Origin: Anaerolineales bacterium | GTDB taxonomy: Bacteria > Chloroflexota > Anaerolineae > Anaerolineales > UBA11579 | Length of the DNA: 64,000 nucleotides | Direction: 5' to 3' | NCBI GenBank assembly: GCA_019454165.1 | Contig: CP075367.1 | Coordinates: 1,144,179-1,208,178 of the forward strand | Shown: piece by piece, positions 10,370 to 19,194 of the stretch | Layout: every line of letters starts with the position of its first letter | How positions within the stretch are numbered: position 1 is the stretch's first letter | Made by a program: the position numbers and the translations under genes | The notes under the pieces: model-generated | Seen by the model: only the letters and a program-made list of their open reading frames with translations | Database searches by the model: none | What the model was told of the DNA's origin: nothing

Positions 10370-10560
10370 AGCAAGCCAGACTGCGAAAGTCAGAATTGCG
10401 AAGTGGGTGTTTGCATGAGTGGGAGTTTTCTTGCTTCTGTACGAGGGCTCATTGGGTTAATGCAAAGGCAAGTGAGAATGCGGAAGTCAGAATTGTGAAG
10501 TTGTGCGTGCATGCAAGGAAATTCTCACTTCTGCATTCTGAACTCTAACTTGCTTTTTGC
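10370..10560. repeat. Imperfect inverted repeats (CAAGTGAGAATGCAGAAGT family)
   Basis: Between the transporter and the Cys-rich gene, a unit reading AAGTGAGAATGCGGAAGTC (about 10471-10489) is matched in inverted form by a stretch ending at about 10555. Partial direct copies such as GAAAGTCAGAATTGCGAAG lie around 10383-10401. The same family occurs at 19195-19270. Confidence 0.6.
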
Positions 10561-10566
10561 TCTCCC

Positions 10567-10896
10567 TTACTCTGGCCCGACAACAAACACCGGCGGTATG
10601 GGGTGGCATTGTCCACAGCCGATCCGCGGTTCCTCCACGGTGCATTGGCACTGGCTGCACTCGGCGGTGACCTGCACAGCGGGCTTCATAAAGAAGAGCG
10701 GCTTGTGGATGCGGGGCACCAGCGCCTGGTGCTCGCAGGCGTTGGCCGCCAGGATCTCGGGCACGGGGCAATCGGTGCACAGGTCGGGCGACCAGGCCAG
10801 GCGGTGCGCATCCAGCAGGCGGCAGCGCTCAATGTTGCGGCCGCGGAAGTAGTCTCCGTGGAAATGGCGGCACTCGCGGCCGGCCGGGGTGATCAT
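10567..10896 (-). CDS. Cysteine-rich conserved hypothetical protein
   Basis: I do not recognise the family. The 109-residue protein has an N-terminal CRHF...ERCRLL pair, a CTDCPVP block, and a C-terminal CSQCQC...CGQC set: ten or more cysteines plus histidines. This spacing suggests two zinc-ribbon-like or metal-binding knuckles. It lies alone between two repeat clusters, and no signal peptide is seen. It could be a small nucleic-acid- or metal-binding protein; that is only inferred from the cysteine pairs. Confidence 0.65.
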   Translation of the reverse strand: MITPAGRECRHFHGDYFRGRNIERCRLLDAHRLAWSPDLCTDCPVPEILAANACEHQALVPRIHKPLFFMKPAVQVTAECSQCQCTVEEPRIGCGQCHPIPPVFVVGPE

Positions 10897-10908
10897 GGGG
10901 CGATTTTA

Positions 10909-10997
10909 TCCACAGATGAACACGGATGTTGATTTCAGATGAACGCAGATAAAGCTGTATCTGTGTTCATCGCTTGCATATCTGTGTTTATCTGTGG
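10909..10997. repeat. Palindromic CCACAGATGAACAC repeat cluster
   Basis: An 89-bp inverted structure. CCACAGATGAACACGGAT at the left is mirrored by TATCTGTGTTTATCTGTGG at the right, with further ATCTGTGTTCAT and GAACGCAGAT units inside. It ends 3 nt before the efp stop codon. It is the same unit as the inverted repeats around the GxxExxY gene at 59.5-59.9 kb, but here there is no gene between the arms. Confidence 0.85.
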
Positions 10998-10999
10998 AG

Positions 11000-11557
11000 C
11001 TAGACGCGCGTAACGTACTCGCCGGTGCGAGTATCCACGCGGATCGTGTCGCCCTGGTTGACGAAGGCCGGCACCTGCACCTGCAGGCCGGTCTCGGTCG
11101 TCACCAGCTTGTTCACGCCGGTGGCGGTGTCACCGCGCACAGCCACTTCGGCTTGGGTCACTTCCAGGTCGACAGTGGTGGGCAGCTCGACGTCAAGCGG
11201 CTCCTCGCCGTAGAAGGTCAGCTTGGCGTCCATGCCGGCTTTGAGGTAGGGGGCCGAGTCGCCCAGCACTTCGGAGGGTAGGGCGGGCTGCTCAAAGGTT
11301 TCGTGGTCCATGAAGATATAGTTGTCGCCATCTTTGTAAAGGAACTGGACATTGTGGAAGTCCAGGCGCACGTCTTGCACACGCATGCCAGAGTTCCAGG
11401 TGCGCTCGGTGATGGCGCCGGTGCGCAGGTTGCGGGCCTTGATGCGGATGGTGGCGCTGCCGCGGCCGGGCTTGTTGTGCGAATATTCCAGGACTTTGAA
11501 CAGGTGACCGTCTTCTTCGAAGGTCACCCCTTTGCGCAGGTCATTTACATCGATCAT
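11000..11557 (-). CDS. efp: Elongation factor P
   Basis: The start at 11557 (MIDVNDLRKG) is chosen because AGGAGA lies just upstream and the product, 185 residues, has the family length. Three beta-barrel domains are recognisable (KOW-like N domain, then two OB-type domains ending in the conserved DTIRVDTRTGEYVTRV). It relieves ribosome stalling at polyproline stretches. The tip loop reads KPGRG, so the residue at the classic modified position (about 32) is Arg and not Lys. A minus-strand TATAAT lies at 11608-11603. Confidence 0.96.
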   Translation of the reverse strand: MIDVNDLRKGVTFEEDGHLFKVLEYSHNKPGRGSATIRIKARNLRTGAITERTWNSGMRVQDVRLDFHNVQFLYKDGDNYIFMDHETFEQPALPSEVLGDSAPYLKAGMDAKLTFYGEEPLDVELPTTVDLEVTQAEVAVRGDTATGVNKLVTTETGLQVQVPAFVNQGDTIRVDTRTGEYVTRV

Positions 11558-11602
11558 CGTGCGGTTTCTCCTCTTATACGCCGGCAAAAATGGCGGCGGG
11601 GC

Positions 11603-11608
11603 ATTATA
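11603..11608 (-). promoter_or_regulatory. efp -10 box
   Basis: TATAAT on the minus strand, 46 nt upstream of the efp start codon, leaving room for the AGGAGA ribosome site. An imperfect inverted repeat (TTAGCAAG arms near 11615-11622 and 11677-11684) lies just behind it. Confidence 0.6.
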
Positions 11609-11754
11609 GCCCAGTTAGCAAGTGGGGATCAGCGGCTGCTCCCTTCGGCCGCTCTGTCGCAAACCAGAAAATTACTGCTTGCTAATCACTTCCTTCTCAG
11701 ACCAGCGTACTACTGAGGCGCTACAGGCTGCGTGGTAAACTCGTGTCAATTGCC

Positions 11755-12165
11755 ATGGCAGAGCAGCAGATTCGCAAAGTTGTATGCGTTGAAGACGAGC
11801 AGGAGATGATCGATCTCATCCGTCTCATCCTCGGCCGCCGAGGTTTCGAGGTGCTGGGCGCCAACGGCGGCGTGCGTGGGCTGGAGCTGATCCGGGCTGA
11901 GAAGCCCGATATCGTCTTGCTCGACCTGATGATGCCGGAGATGGACGGCTGGCAGGTCTACCAGCAGCTCAAGGCCGACCCGGCCACCGAGCATATCCCG
12001 GTGGTGGTGGTGACCGCCAAAGCCCAGAACATTGATAAAGTGCTTGGCCTGCATATCGCCAAGGTGGATGACTACATTTCCAAGCCGTTCAGCCTGCAGG
12101 AGCTGGTGGACCGCGTCGAGGCGGTGCTGGAGCGCCAGGGCCAGGCGGCCGAAACCGGCAACTAG
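11755..12165 (+). CDS. Stand-alone response regulator receiver protein
   Basis: The start at ATG 11755 gives 136 residues; a GTG at 11743 would add four. It has the receiver fold only: acidic pair EDE near residues 13-15, phospho-acceptor Asp57 in LLDLMMPEMDGW, Thr in VVTAKA, and Lys in SKPF. No output domain follows, so it must signal by protein contact. No histidine kinase is near. A TAAACT box at about 11735 suggests a very short leader. Confidence 0.9.
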   Translation: MAEQQIRKVVCVEDEQEMIDLIRLILGRRGFEVLGANGGVRGLELIRAEKPDIVLLDLMMPEMDGWQVYQQLKADPATEHIPVVVVTAKAQNIDKVLGLHIAKVDDYISKPFSLQELVDRVEAVLERQGQAAETGN

Positions 12166-12198
12166 CCAATTTTCGCTGCACGGCGGCTGTACTCTCCT

Positions 12199-12567
12199 AT
12201 GCGCCAGGTAACCATCCACAACCGAACACGCCCCCTCCAAAGCCCGCTGCAAGCGGGCTTTGCTGATGGCTTCTGGGCCAGGCTGCGCGGGCTGGCCTTC
12301 CGCCGCCGGCTGGCGGCGGGGGAAGGCCTGGTGCTGGCTGAGGCGACCGAGAGCCGGGCCGGGGCCAGCATTCATATGCTGGGCATGGCGTTCGACCTGT
12401 GCGTGGTGTGGCTGGATAGCGATCTGAAGGTCGTAGACCTGAAGATCGCACGACGCTGGCGCAGCGTGCTGCTGCCCGCCAAGCCGGCCCGCTATGTGAT
12501 AGAGTGTGCGCCGAGCCGCTATGCCGAATTCCAGATTGGTGACCAGCTTGTCTTCGAAGAAGCTTAA
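12199..12567 (+). CDS. DUF192 family protein
   Basis: The 122-residue protein matches the DUF192 pattern: an early cluster with FWARLRGLAFRRRL, a central IHMLGMAFDLCVVWLD (the M-x-x-x-x-DL core), and a late YVIECAPSRYAEFQIGDQLVF. The function of the family is unknown. Most members carry a signal peptide; this one lacks it and appears cytoplasmic. It directly precedes a large palindromic repeat. Confidence 0.8.
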   Translation: MRQVTIHNRTRPLQSPLQAGFADGFWARLRGLAFRRRLAAGEGLVLAEATESRAGASIHMLGMAFDLCVVWLDSDLKVVDLKIARRWRSVLLPAKPARYVIECAPSRYAEFQIGDQLVFEEA

Positions 12568-12570
12568 TCT

Positions 12571-12702
12571 GTCTTTGCGAGCCAGCCGTAGGCTGGCGAA
12601 GCAATCCCCGAGGTTATTTGCAAACCTACTTGCAGATTGCTTCGTCCGTTCACCGAGGGATGCATGAAAACGCATCCCTTGGCAGTACTCCTCGCAATGA
12701 CG
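12571..12702. repeat. Long palindromic repeat element (TTGCGAG...CGAAGCAATC / GATTGCTTCG...CTCGCAA)
   Basis: Two units face each other. The left unit, TTTGCGAG to GAAGCAATCC (about 12573-12607), contains a CCAGCC/GGCTGG hairpin. The right unit, GATTGCTTCGTC to CTCGCAATGACG (12635-12702), contains a GGGATGC/GCATCCC hairpin. The right end supplies the ATG of the M23 peptidase gene. The same unit occurs at 6895-6940. Confidence 0.8.
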
Positions 12703-14088
12703 TGGCGGGCCGCAGTGGCTCTGCTGGCTGTGGTCATTTTCGCCGCGGCCGCGGTGGGCGTCGCCCACGCTCAGCAGGAGGAAGACGAAGGCGTGCGCTA
12801 TACCGTGCAGCCGGGCGACACCCTCTCCAGCATTGCGCTGCGCTTCAACGTCTCCATCAATGACATCATCAACGCCAGTGATCTGGCCAACCCCAACAAC
12901 CTCAATGTGGGCGATGTGCTCATCATCCCCGGTATCGACTGGGTCGAAGGCACGCTCATCTTTCAGAATGTGGCCCTGGGCGATTCGTATTTGAGCTTGA
13001 AACGCCGCTACTTGCTCAGCGATGAGGGCATGGCGCGGCTCAACCAGCTCACCAGCCCTGACCAGCTGTACTATGGCTTCCCGGCGATGCTGGCCAGCGA
13101 CCACGGCGAGCTGACCAACAGCGCCCGCGCCGTCCTGAACTCCGGCCAGTCCCTGTGGGAGCTGGCCGCCGTCAGCGGCGACAACCCCTGGGCGCTGATG
13201 GCCTACAACCAGCTGCCCGGCAAGTGGGCCATCCCGGGCGATGTACTCTTCACGCCCGGGCAGCAGGCGCCCGGCCCCGGCGGCCTGCCCAGCGGCGTGC
13301 AGTTCGTGGAAGTGGAGGGCATCGGCTTTGTGCAGGGCCGCACCCTGGTCATCAACGCCGTGACCGACCCTGGCATCCAGATGGGCGGCGAGTTCTTCGG
13401 CTTCCCGCTGCGCTTCTTCCAGGAGTCGGATACCCAGCAGGTGGCGCTGCAGGGCATCCCGCTGTATGCCGAGACCGGCACCTTCGACTTCACGCTGGCG
13501 GGCACACTGGCGGATGGCAGCCAGTTCTCGTTCTCACAGCCGGTACGCATCAGCACCGGCGGCTATGAAAGCGAGACGCTGACCGTGAACGACCCCGCGC
13601 TGCTCAATCCGGAGCTGTCGGAGCGCGAGATGGCCCAGGTCTATGCCATGGTGAGCGAGGCCACGCCAGACAAGCGCTGGGCCGGCTACTGGGGCGCGCC
13701 GCACCCGTATATCAATGTGATCAATTCGCGCTTCGGCATCCACCGCAGCTACAACAACGGCGAATACGAGAACTACCACTACGGCGTGGATTTTGGCGGC
13801 GGGGTCGGGATCGAGATCTGGGCGCCCGCGCCGGGCCGGGTGGTGTTCGCCGGCCCGCTGGATGTGCGCGGCAATGTCACCATCATCGACCACGGCTGGG
13901 GCGTGTACACCGGCTACTTCCACCAATCGCAAATTCTGGTGAACCTGGGCGATGAGGTGCAGACCGGCCAGGTGATCGGCCTGGTGGGCGCCACCGGGCG
14001 CATCACTGGCGCCCACCTCCACTGGGAAGTGTGGGCGGGCGGCGTGGCCGTCGAGCCGATGGACTGGCTGAACAGGATCTATCCGTAG
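12697..14088 (+). CDS. LysM-domain M23 family metallopeptidase
   Basis: With the start at 12697 (MTWRAAVALLAVV) the 463-residue product begins with a clean signal peptide cut near AHA. Residues about 35-79 are a LysM peptidoglycan-binding repeat (YTVQPGDTLSSIALRFNV), and a second, weaker LysM-like segment follows. The C-terminal lysostaphin-type M23 domain has HYGVD (His361, Asp365) and HLHWE (His440, His442) zinc ligands. It should cleave cell-wall cross-bridges or act as a scaffold outside the cell. Longer starts at 12637 or 12664 would lie wholly inside the repeat element and weaken the signal peptide. Confidence 0.92.
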   Translation: MTWRAAVALLAVVIFAAAAVGVAHAQQEEDEGVRYTVQPGDTLSSIALRFNVSINDIINASDLANPNNLNVGDVLIIPGIDWVEGTLIFQNVALGDSYLSLKRRYLLSDEGMARLNQLTSPDQLYYGFPAMLASDHGELTNSARAVLNSGQSLWELAAVSGDNPWALMAYNQLPGKWAIPGDVLFTPGQQAPGPGGLPSGVQFVEVEGIGFVQGRTLVINAVTDPGIQMGGEFFGFPLRFFQESDTQQVALQGIPLYAETGTFDFTLAGTLADGSQFSFSQPVRISTGGYESETLTVNDPALLNPELSEREMAQVYAMVSEATPDKRWAGYWGAPHPYINVINSRFGIHRSYNNGEYENYHYGVDFGGGVGIEIWAPAPGRVVFAGPLDVRGNVTIIDHGWGVYTGYFHQSQILVNLGDEVQTGQVIGLVGATGRITGAHLHWEVWAGGVAVEPMDWLNRIYP

Positions 14089-14308
14089 GTAGTTGGCAGT
14101 CGACAGTTGACAGCCGACAGCTAAAGACCAAATGAATAAGCCCCCGCAGGAAGATGTTGTTCGTTTTAAGTATGGGGGTGGGGGGTGCAACTGAAAAGAT
14201 ATCTGGAAACAGGATCCCCTATGGGCTGGCACGCAGGCGGTATACCAATAATTGTGTGCCGGCTGCATGATTGGAGCAGGATGTCAAGGTGCTGGACCCC
14301 AACTGTCT

Positions 14309-14314
14309 TATAAT
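14309..14314 (+). promoter_or_regulatory. -10 box of the type III R-M operon
   Basis: TATAAT ends 6 nt before the ATG at 14321. Transcription would begin at or next to the start codon, giving a leaderless mRNA. The preceding 14089-14308 stretch holds only AGTTGACAG-like direct repeats (about 14091-14122) and no gene. Confidence 0.65.
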
Positions 14315-14320
14315 CCGCAC

Positions 14321-16279
14321 ATGGTCGAACTAATTTGGGATGGAAAATACGACACGGACGGCAACCGCGTTGCCCCACTGCGGGTGAAGCTACCCTTTCA
14401 AACTGTAGAGACAGTTAGCGAGAGTGCGCAGCAGCGTCAGATGTCGCTGGATTTCGGCGGAAGGCAGACCGAGTGGCGCAATCGGCTGATTTGGGGGGAC
14501 AAGAAGTATGTATTGCCTTCTCTGTTGGACGAATTTGCGGGCAAAGTTGATTTAATTTATATTGATCCACCTTTTGCAACTGGGGCGGATTTTTCTTTGC
14601 AGATTTCTATAAATGGCGAAGAGTTTACAAAAGAACCAAGCATGATTGAAGAAAAAGCTTATCGAGATACATGGGGCAAGGATTTCGACACCTATGCTAA
14701 GTGGTTCTATGACGCAGCCATCTTGTTTCACAATTTGCTTTCAGAAACAGGGAGTATTTTTGTTCAATGCGATTGGCGATTAAACTCGATTATAAGAATA
14801 ATCTTGGATGAAGTCTTTTCTTTAGACAACTATCGCAATGAAATCGTTTGGCGTCGAACATTTGCCGGGAAGACAATAACTAGAAATATCCCTCAAAACG
14901 CAGATTTTATTTTGTGGTATTCAAAAACTGCTAGGTACAAGTTCAGTCCAATGACAAGAGAGTTCAATGAAAAGGATATTGAGGCGTTCAATAAAGATGA
15001 CGGAGATGGTCGCGGCCTGTACACAACGGTGAGCTTGCAAAAGGTGTCTGGCCCAACGCCAGGAACCGCCTATAAGTACATTGATAATGAAGGAAGAAAA
15101 TGGCCACATCCTCCTAAGGGGTGGAGGATGGTTGAGTCAAAGCTAAAGGCACTCGAAAATGATGGCCGCCTTTACATTACAGACAAAACAATCAGAGAGA
15201 AATATTATCTCAATGAACGTTTGGAAAAAGGAAAGCAAGTAGACAATGTTTGGAGTGATATAGGCAATCTTAATAGAAGTAGAGGGGAAATCTTAGGTTA
15301 TCCCACTCAAAAGCCAGAAGCATTACTTGACCGCATAGTGGCTGCATCCACGGATGAGGGAGATTTGGTGTTGGATTGTTTTGTCGGCTCTGGCACCACG
15401 GCGGCAGTGGCTGAAAAACTTGGTCGTCGTTGGATTGCCTGCGACCTCGGGCGCTTTGCTGTCCACACGACGCGGAAGCGCTTGTTGAGTATTACAGATG
15501 TGAAACCGTTTGTCGTTCAAAATCTTGGCAAATACGAGCGTCAAACCTGGCAGTCGGCGGAATTTGGCAGCAAGAAACGTGCGGAAGCCCTACAAAAAGA
15601 TTATCGCAATTTCCTTTTAGAACTTTATTCTGCGCGGCCTATTGAAGGCTATGCCTGGCTGCACGGCATTAAGGGCGGGCGCATGGTGCATGTCGGTTCA
15701 GTGGATTCGCCCGTAGCGCTGGGTGATATTACCCAAATCGCCATTGAATTCAAAAAGGCCATCGGCACTGGCAAAGATGCTCCCAAAGAGGCCGCGGTGG
15801 ATGTGTTGGGCTGGGATTTTGCATTTGAGATCAATGAGGTAGGCATCCAGCAGGCCAGAGATGCTGGCATCAATCTGCGCTGTCTCAAAATCCCTCGTGA
15901 AGTGATGGACCCCAAGGCGGTGGAGCAGGGGGATGTGAAGTTCTTTGAACTGGCCGCACTGGCGGTGGATGCAAAAGTTAAGAAGAGTGAAATGTTCCTT
16001 GAGCTCAAAGATTTCACTATTCCGCCCGATGATGTGCCAGATGATGTGCAAAAAGCCATCAAGCACTGGTCACAATGGATTGACTACTGGGCAGTGGACT
16101 GGGATAACAAGGCGGACACCTTTCACAATCAGTGGCAGACCTATCGCACTAGGCAAGAGCCGAGTTTAAAGTTAAAGACAAGCCACGTTTATGAGGAACC
16201 GGGCTCGTACACGGTAATGGTGAAAGTAATTGATATCCTCGGCAACGACACCACAAAGGTAATCAAGGTGAGCATTTAG
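14321..16279 (+). CDS. mod: Type III restriction-modification methyltransferase subunit (Mod)
   Basis: The start at 14321 (MVELIWDGKYD) gives 652 residues; upstream in-frame ATGs precede the promoter. The beta-class order of motifs is seen: catalytic DPPF (82-85) before the SAM-binding DCFVGSGTTAA (about 351-361). It should methylate adenine in a short non-palindromic site and provide sequence recognition for the Res subunit. The C-terminus (HVYEEPGSYTVMVKVIDILG) is seen in related Mod proteins. Base composition of the first 1.1 kb is clearly more AT-rich than the neighbours, a sign of transfer. The stop is 2 nt from the res start. Confidence 0.92.
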   Translation: MVELIWDGKYDTDGNRVAPLRVKLPFQTVETVSESAQQRQMSLDFGGRQTEWRNRLIWGDKKYVLPSLLDEFAGKVDLIYIDPPFATGADFSLQISINGEEFTKEPSMIEEKAYRDTWGKDFDTYAKWFYDAAILFHNLLSETGSIFVQCDWRLNSIIRIILDEVFSLDNYRNEIVWRRTFAGKTITRNIPQNADFILWYSKTARYKFSPMTREFNEKDIEAFNKDDGDGRGLYTTVSLQKVSGPTPGTAYKYIDNEGRKWPHPPKGWRMVESKLKALENDGRLYITDKTIREKYYLNERLEKGKQVDNVWSDIGNLNRSRGEILGYPTQKPEALLDRIVAASTDEGDLVLDCFVGSGTTAAVAEKLGRRWIACDLGRFAVHTTRKRLLSITDVKPFVVQNLGKYERQTWQSAEFGSKKRAEALQKDYRNFLLELYSARPIEGYAWLHGIKGGRMVHVGSVDSPVALGDITQIAIEFKKAIGTGKDAPKEAAVDVLGWDFAFEINEVGIQQARDAGINLRCLKIPREVMDPKAVEQGDVKFFELAALAVDAKVKKSEMFLELKDFTIPPDDVPDDVQKAIKHWSQWIDYWAVDWDNKADTFHNQWQTYRTRQEPSLKLKTSHVYEEPGSYTVMVKVIDILGNDTTKVIKVSI

Positions 16280-16281
16280 GG

Positions 16282-18942
16282 ATGGCGAAGAAGAAGGCAA
16301 AGCGAGCAAAAGCAAAAGCCAAGCGTGTAACTGCCAAGGCGACACCTGTACGCAAGAAGGCTGTGCGCAAGGCGAAGCCTGTCGCGGCACAAGGCAAGAT
16401 GTTCGTCGCCGAGGTGACTACTGCCCCGTGCGTGCCTAAGATTCAAGAAGCCGTGCAGGAATGGCGCAAACGAGACTACCCAGGGATTACAGATACAACA
16501 GAAAAACTGCTCAATCATTGGTTCTTCAATGACCACTTTTTGCCCAATGGGCAGCGATTTAGCTACCATCCCTTTCAGCGCGAGGCCATTGAGACTATTG
16601 TTTACCTGTATGAGGTGGCCGGGAAGTTTCGCTCCAAGGAATTGATCGAGAGCTATGCCACGCAGAAAGACCTGAGGTTGCTTCAATATGACTTATTTCC
16701 GCGCTATTGTCTTAAGCTGGCGACCGGTACGGGCAAGACCAAGGTCATCTCACTGGCGATCGCGTGGCAGTACTTTAATGCAGTAGAAGACCCGGCTCGC
16801 TTTGCTGCGACTACGCTTTTGATCGCGCCCAATGTCATCGTTTTTGAGCGTCTTAAAAATGATTTTGAGGGAGGGCGCATCTTTATGCAAGATCCAGTGA
16901 TCCCCCCAGAGTTAAGAATCTATTGGGATCACCAGAGCTACATGCGTGGTGAGCCTGAGCGCGCTCATTCGCAAGGCGCCCTGTATGTAACCAATGTTCA
17001 GCAACTTTATGAGGCTCGCGGCAAGGCGGATGCGGAACCGGATGCGTTGCAAAGTGTACTTGGCCCAAAACCCAGCCTGAACTTGGACGAGCCGGATCCA
17101 TTCTTTGAACGTATCCTCGCGCGGGGCAATAGGGTGCTGGTGGCGAATGACGAAGCTCATCATACCCACGAAGAGGATAGCGAATGGAGCCGCACCATTC
17201 GGCGACTGCACGAGGGGCTCGAAGCGAAGAAGCAACTCGGTGTAGTGCAGCTGGATATGTCGGCTACGCCGCGGTTTTCCAAAGGCGCTCTGTTTCCGTG
17301 GACGGTCTATGACTACCCGCTGAAGCAAGCGATTATGGACCGCGTCGTTAAGCGCCCGTTCAAGGGAGTGGCGAAGGGTTTGCGAGAGCGCCGTTCTGAT
17401 ATAGCCAGCCAAAAATACCAGATGTATCTGACTGCAGGCGTCAAGCGTTGGCAGGAGTATCGTGACAAGCTGAAGGTTTTCCGCCGTAAGCCGGTGTTGT
17501 TCATTATGATGAATAGCGTGGCTGATGCCGATGAGGTGGGGGACTACCTGAAGAGCAAATATCCTGACGAGTTTGGCGGAGACAAGTTACAGGTTATCCA
17601 TACGGATACTAGCGGTGAGGTCAAAAAGAAGGATGTTGAAGAAGCTCGCCGCATTGCCAAAGAAATTGATGATTCCAAAAGTCCGGTCAATTGCGTAGTT
17701 AGCGTACTTATGTTGCGCGAAGGCTGGGATGTGCAAAGCGTGACGGTGGTCGTGGGACTGCGACCATATACTGCGAAAGCCAATATTTTGCCTGAGCAGG
17801 CAATCGGCCGGGGATTGCGGCTCATGTTTCGCGGAGCCAGGGTAGGCGAGGAAAGCACCTACCAGGAGACTCTGGATGTAATTGGAAACGACAAGTTCAT
17901 CAAGTTTGTTGAGGATCTCGAGAAGATTGAGGGTCTTGAATTTGAAACGGTTGATTTGGATAAAGAGCCTCCAAAAATTGAGCATATTTATCCCGATCCT
18001 GAAAAATTGGACAGAGACATCGTCCTCCCCGTGATCTCACCTATCCTGACTCGCAAAACCACTCTGGCGGACGAGATTGCTGCTTTGGATGTTTCTAAGA
18101 TCAATGTCCCCAGGTTGCCGAAGAAGCAGGATGATGAGGCGGCAAAGCTGTTCCGCTATGAGGGGTATGACATTATCACGCTGCAAAAGATGATCGAGCG
18201 GGAATACAAAATTCCCGAGGTGGGCACCTCTCAGGAAGTCATCGGTTACTATGCCAAACGGATTGCGTCCACACTTAAACTTCCTTCTCAGTTTGCGGCT
18301 CTAGTGCCAAAGATCCGAGAATTTCTACAAGACTATGCTTTTGGGGAGAAAGTTGATCTGGACACACCTCAAATGATCCAGGCTATCTCTAGTGGCGTGG
18401 CAGAGTTCGTTACGGAAAAAGCATTTGTGAAAGTTCTGCGAGAGCGTGTCGTCCAGCAGAACGAGCCCCAGCTAGAGAATGAGGGCCTGCCTATTTCCTC
18501 TACTGAGCCTTACCCCTGGAGCAGGGCAACACTTAAAGCCCGCAAAACAGTTTTCAATCTGTGTGCGGCTGGCAATACGTTCGAATATGATTTCTGCCGC
18601 TTTCTTGAAGGCGCGAGCGAAGTAGTAAGCTTCGCTAAGCTTTCAGAAGATTATTTGCGTTTTTCAATTCCTTATATTGATAGCCGGGCAAACCTGAGAG
18701 CCTATCATCCGGATTTCGTTGCAGTGACGAAGGACGGAGTCCATCATATTATTGAGACTAAGGGGCGAGAAGATTTGGATGTGCAGCACAAAGATCGGGC
18801 TGCAATCGTATGGTGTGAGAATGCCACTATGCTAACGGGAACCCAATGGGCGTTCCACAAAATTCTGCAAGAAGAATTTACTAAGCTGCGACCAGAAGAA
18901 TTTGAAGATTTGGTTGCCTTGGAGCCTGTAGGATTCTCCTAG
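16282..18942 (+). CDS. res: Type III restriction enzyme subunit (Res), helicase-nuclease
   Basis: The 886-residue protein starts with a Lys/Ala-rich tail (MAKKKAKRAKAKAK...), then a superfamily 2 helicase. Walker A lies in ATGTGKTKV (about 147-155), the DEAH box in NDEAHHTHEE (about 289-297), and SAT in DMSATPRF; a late motif VI-like QAIGRGLRL is also present. The C-terminus has a PD-(D/E)XK nuclease core: HPDF (about 810) and IIETKGRED (about 824-832). With Mod it would cut DNA bearing two inverted unmethylated sites after ATP-driven communication. Both subunits look intact. Confidence 0.93.
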   Translation: MAKKKAKRAKAKAKRVTAKATPVRKKAVRKAKPVAAQGKMFVAEVTTAPCVPKIQEAVQEWRKRDYPGITDTTEKLLNHWFFNDHFLPNGQRFSYHPFQREAIETIVYLYEVAGKFRSKELIESYATQKDLRLLQYDLFPRYCLKLATGTGKTKVISLAIAWQYFNAVEDPARFAATTLLIAPNVIVFERLKNDFEGGRIFMQDPVIPPELRIYWDHQSYMRGEPERAHSQGALYVTNVQQLYEARGKADAEPDALQSVLGPKPSLNLDEPDPFFERILARGNRVLVANDEAHHTHEEDSEWSRTIRRLHEGLEAKKQLGVVQLDMSATPRFSKGALFPWTVYDYPLKQAIMDRVVKRPFKGVAKGLRERRSDIASQKYQMYLTAGVKRWQEYRDKLKVFRRKPVLFIMMNSVADADEVGDYLKSKYPDEFGGDKLQVIHTDTSGEVKKKDVEEARRIAKEIDDSKSPVNCVVSVLMLREGWDVQSVTVVVGLRPYTAKANILPEQAIGRGLRLMFRGARVGEESTYQETLDVIGNDKFIKFVEDLEKIEGLEFETVDLDKEPPKIEHIYPDPEKLDRDIVLPVISPILTRKTTLADEIAALDVSKINVPRLPKKQDDEAAKLFRYEGYDIITLQKMIEREYKIPEVGTSQEVIGYYAKRIASTLKLPSQFAALVPKIREFLQDYAFGEKVDLDTPQMIQAISSGVAEFVTEKAFVKVLRERVVQQNEPQLENEGLPISSTEPYPWSRATLKARKTVFNLCAAGNTFEYDFCRFLEGASEVVSFAKLSEDYLRFSIPYIDSRANLRAYHPDFVAVTKDGVHHIIETKGREDLDVQHKDRAAIVWCENATMLTGTQWAFHKILQEEFTKLRPEEFEDLVALEPVGFS

Positions 18943-18943
18943 A

Positions 18944-19174
18944 CTACTTCCCAATCACCTCATCCACCATCCCCCGCGCCGCCGCCTCGTCCGCGGCCGA
19001 GACGTACAGCTCGATCTCGCCCATGCTGCCGACGAAGGTGCCGTACACCTGGCCGGCGGCTTCCTTGGTGAGCAGCACCTGCATGCCCTGGGCTTCCAGC
19101 AGGCCGCGCAGCACCTCGGCCTGGGCCGGGTCGTGCAGGGATACGATCTTGACGAAGCCAGTTTGAGAGGTCAT
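18944..19174 (-). CDS. DUF2007 domain protein
   Basis: The 76-residue protein fits the DUF2007 (putative signal-transducing) family: LHDPAQAEVLRGLLEAQGMQVLL at the start and an IELYVSAADEAAARGMVDEV end. These are small alpha/beta domains resembling PII-like folds; the function is not established. It converges on res and ends 1 nt after it. Confidence 0.75.
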   Translation of the reverse strand: MTSQTGFVKIVSLHDPAQAEVLRGLLEAQGMQVLLTKEAAGQVYGTFVGSMGEIELYVSAADEAAARGMVDEVIGK

Positions 19175-19194
19175 ACGATAAGTTTAACCACAAA

